Assembly (NCBI GenBank): GCA_963739795.1 | Contig: CAVUBL010000017.1 | Span: 62,001-126,000 of the forward strand | Direction of reading: 5' to 3' | DNA from: CAVUBL01 sp963739795 | GTDB lineage: Bacteria > Acidobacteriota > Thermoanaerobaculia > Multivoradales > DATKCC01 | DNA: 64,000 nt | Shown here: positions 62,934 to 64,000 of the stretch, in pieces | How positions within the stretch are numbered: position 1 is the stretch's first letter | Layout: the number at the start of each line of letters is the position of its first letter | Notes under the pieces: model-generated | Told to the model about the DNA's origin: nothing | What the model saw: the letters and a program-made list of their open reading frames with translations, nothing else | The model's database searches: none | Made by a program: the position numbers and the translations under genes

Positions 62934-63912
62934 GCGACTGCCCACGCTCTTTGGCCTCGTGCGGCGGTACCTGCTCTGCGAGTGGCCCTTGGGCTCGAGG
63001 CGCGACGAGGCCCTGGCGATGCTCGAGCGCCTGGAGGGACGGAGCGAGGTGCCTTCCCTCCAGGAGCTGGCGGAGCTGCTCGAGCTCTCCCGGGTGAGCT
63101 TCGCGAGCCTCGCCCGGATTCAACAGGGCGTCGCGCTCCACGCCTTTCCCGACCACCACGACACGTTCGTTTCGCCGGAGTGGATCCTCGAGCGGCTCGA
63201 CCTGGGCCTGCGGGCCCTTCGGCTCGAGCGCGGCCTGACGCAGGCGGAGGCCGCGGAGGCGGCCGGTTTCAAGCCGAGCGAGCTCTCCGCGCTCGAGGAT
63301 CCGCGCCGGCGCGAGATGCCGACGCTCCCGTTCCTCGACCGCATGCTCCTCACCCTGGACGCCTCGTACCGCGACCTCGAGGACGCGGTCTTCCGGCCCC
63401 TCGGGGTGGCGAGCAAGGTGGCCCGGAGGGCCCACGTCGCGCAACGCCGGGCGCGGCCGGTGGCGTTCGAAGGCAACGTGCTGCCGGCGATCGTCGCCGA
63501 ACGCCTGGACCTCGCCCTCCAGTCGCTCCGTTTCCAGGCCGGGTTGAGCCGTCCCCAGCTCTCGGAAGCCTCCGGTATCTCCGCCGAGCGCCTCCAGGCC
63601 TTCGAGGAGCCGGCGGGGAGAGCGCGACCGTCGGAGGCCGAGCTTCGTGCGATTCTGCGGGCGCTACGGGTCGGGCCGGAGCAGCTCGAAGCCGCCGCCC
63701 GCCGGCCGCTTCGCGGTCTTCCCGAGCTCACGCCGCAGCGCCGGCCGTGGCACAGGACCATGTCCCGCCGCTCGCTCCGGACGGCGCCGCCCGGACCGGC
63801 GCCGTCGCGGCTCGCCCGGGCGTCCCGCCGGCTCGAGGTGGCGCTCGAGGGGCTGGGGACCGAGGGGAGCGCGGAGCCCCCCCACCGCGCAAGAGTCGAG
63901 GACGTCCGGTGA
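62899..63912 (+). CDS. Protein with two XRE-like HTH segments
   Basis: The ATG at 62899 has GGAGG five bases upstream and gives 337 residues. Two HTH-like units are visible: ALRLERGLTQAEAAEAAGFK with PSELSALEDPRRR (about residues 110-155), and SLRFQAGLSRPQLSEASGIS with AERLQAFEEP (about 205-245). An N-terminal helical segment contains a weaker third HTH-like pattern (SLQELAELLELSRVSFASLA). The C-terminal part is Arg/Pro-rich and poorly ordered. Multiple tandem HTH domains in one chain are unusual. It may be a DNA-binding regulator, or a scaffold in which the HTH folds are reused. Its stop overlaps the next start (GTGA). Confidence 0.7.
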   Translation: MRRRPKMQGIVERLPTLFGLVRRYLLCEWPLGSRRDEALAMLERLEGRSEVPSLQELAELLELSRVSFASLARIQQGVALHAFPDHHDTFVSPEWILERLDLGLRALRLERGLTQAEAAEAAGFKPSELSALEDPRRREMPTLPFLDRMLLTLDASYRDLEDAVFRPLGVASKVARRAHVAQRRARPVAFEGNVLPAIVAERLDLALQSLRFQAGLSRPQLSEASGISAERLQAFEEPAGRARPSEAELRAILRALRVGPEQLEAAARRPLRGLPELTPQRRPWHRTMSRRSLRTAPPGPAPSRLARASRRLEVALEGLGTEGSAEPPHRARVEDVR

Positions 63913-64000
63913 CGCTCGGGCGCACGATCCTCGATCGGGTGTCCGCCGCGGCGACGGGCGATCCCCACCTCTGGGTCTCTCTGGCCACGGCACTCTCCAT
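63909..64000 (+). CDS. Start of a further gene, truncated by window end
   Basis: A GTG at 63909 overlaps the previous stop (GTGA coupling) and opens a frame that is still open at the window end. About 30 residues are visible (begins VTLGRTILDRVSAAATGDPH). No family can be assigned. Coupling suggests it belongs to the HTH gene cluster. Confidence 0.5.
   Translation, partial: MTLGRTILDRVSAAATGDPHLWVSLATALS

Overview
The window is very GC-rich bacterial DNA with dense coding and a strong G/C bias at third codon positions. No rRNA or tRNA marks the taxon. A DUF5916/CBM9-type outer-membrane barrel ending in Phe, lipobox proteins, a class D-like sortase with its own LPXTG-type substrate, and many small HTH/TPR-type genes point to a diderm such as an Acidobacteriota member (possibly Thermoanaerobaculia-like). 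A myxobacterium-like origin cannot be excluded. This is inference, not proof.

Region 1 (1-1930): a partial ChaN-type protein diverges from a tandem FKBP prolyl isomerase. A strong hairpin terminator follows, then a 430-base leader with a near-palindromic operator candidate and a hairpin just before the ribosome binding site of the first megasynthase.

Region 2 (1931-43749) is the centrepiece, a one-directional hybrid NRPS/PKS cluster. Protein 1 is FAAL-ACP-C-A-PCP-KS-AT-KR-ACP. Protein 2 is KS-AT-ACP-C-A-PCP. Protein 3 is A-PCP-C-A-PCP. Protein 4 is C-A-PCP-C-A-PCP-C-A-PCP-C-TE. An outer-membrane barrel gene sits between proteins 1 and 2. After protein 4 come a penicillin-acylase-type Ntn hydrolase, an MFS exporter and a small NTF2-like secreted protein. 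The likely product is a lipid-started peptide/polyketide that is trimmed or acyl-processed in the envelope and exported. Oddities stand out: the first KS has Ser where the catalytic Cys should be; the first A domain lacks the amino-group-binding Asp; protein 3 starts with an A domain that has no C domain; and the line ends PCP-C-TE, with a spare condensation domain. There are exactly nine condensing domains for ten carriers, but one is out of place. No MbtH, PPTase, epimerase or methyltransferase domain is seen.

Region 3 (43768-52314) holds accessory and housekeeping genes: an orphan LolD/MacB-like ATPase, the sortase and its LPATG substrate, a GNAT enzyme, a metallophosphoesterase, a polytopic GT-C-like protein, an NmrA-like protein, a lipoprotein and a DinB-like protein.

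Region 4 (52315-52929) is a nest of two non-coding inverted-repeat elements directly upstream of lepA. Related elements and a separate ~65-bp dispersed repeat recur elsewhere in the window.

Region 5 (52930-64000): lepA, a LivK-like binding lipoprotein, a haloalkane-dehalogenase-like hydrolase, a LemA/M48 protease pair, a TPR protein with a zinc-ribbon-like head, a small secreted protein, and a run of short overlapping genes including two XRE-type HTH proteins, cut by the window end.
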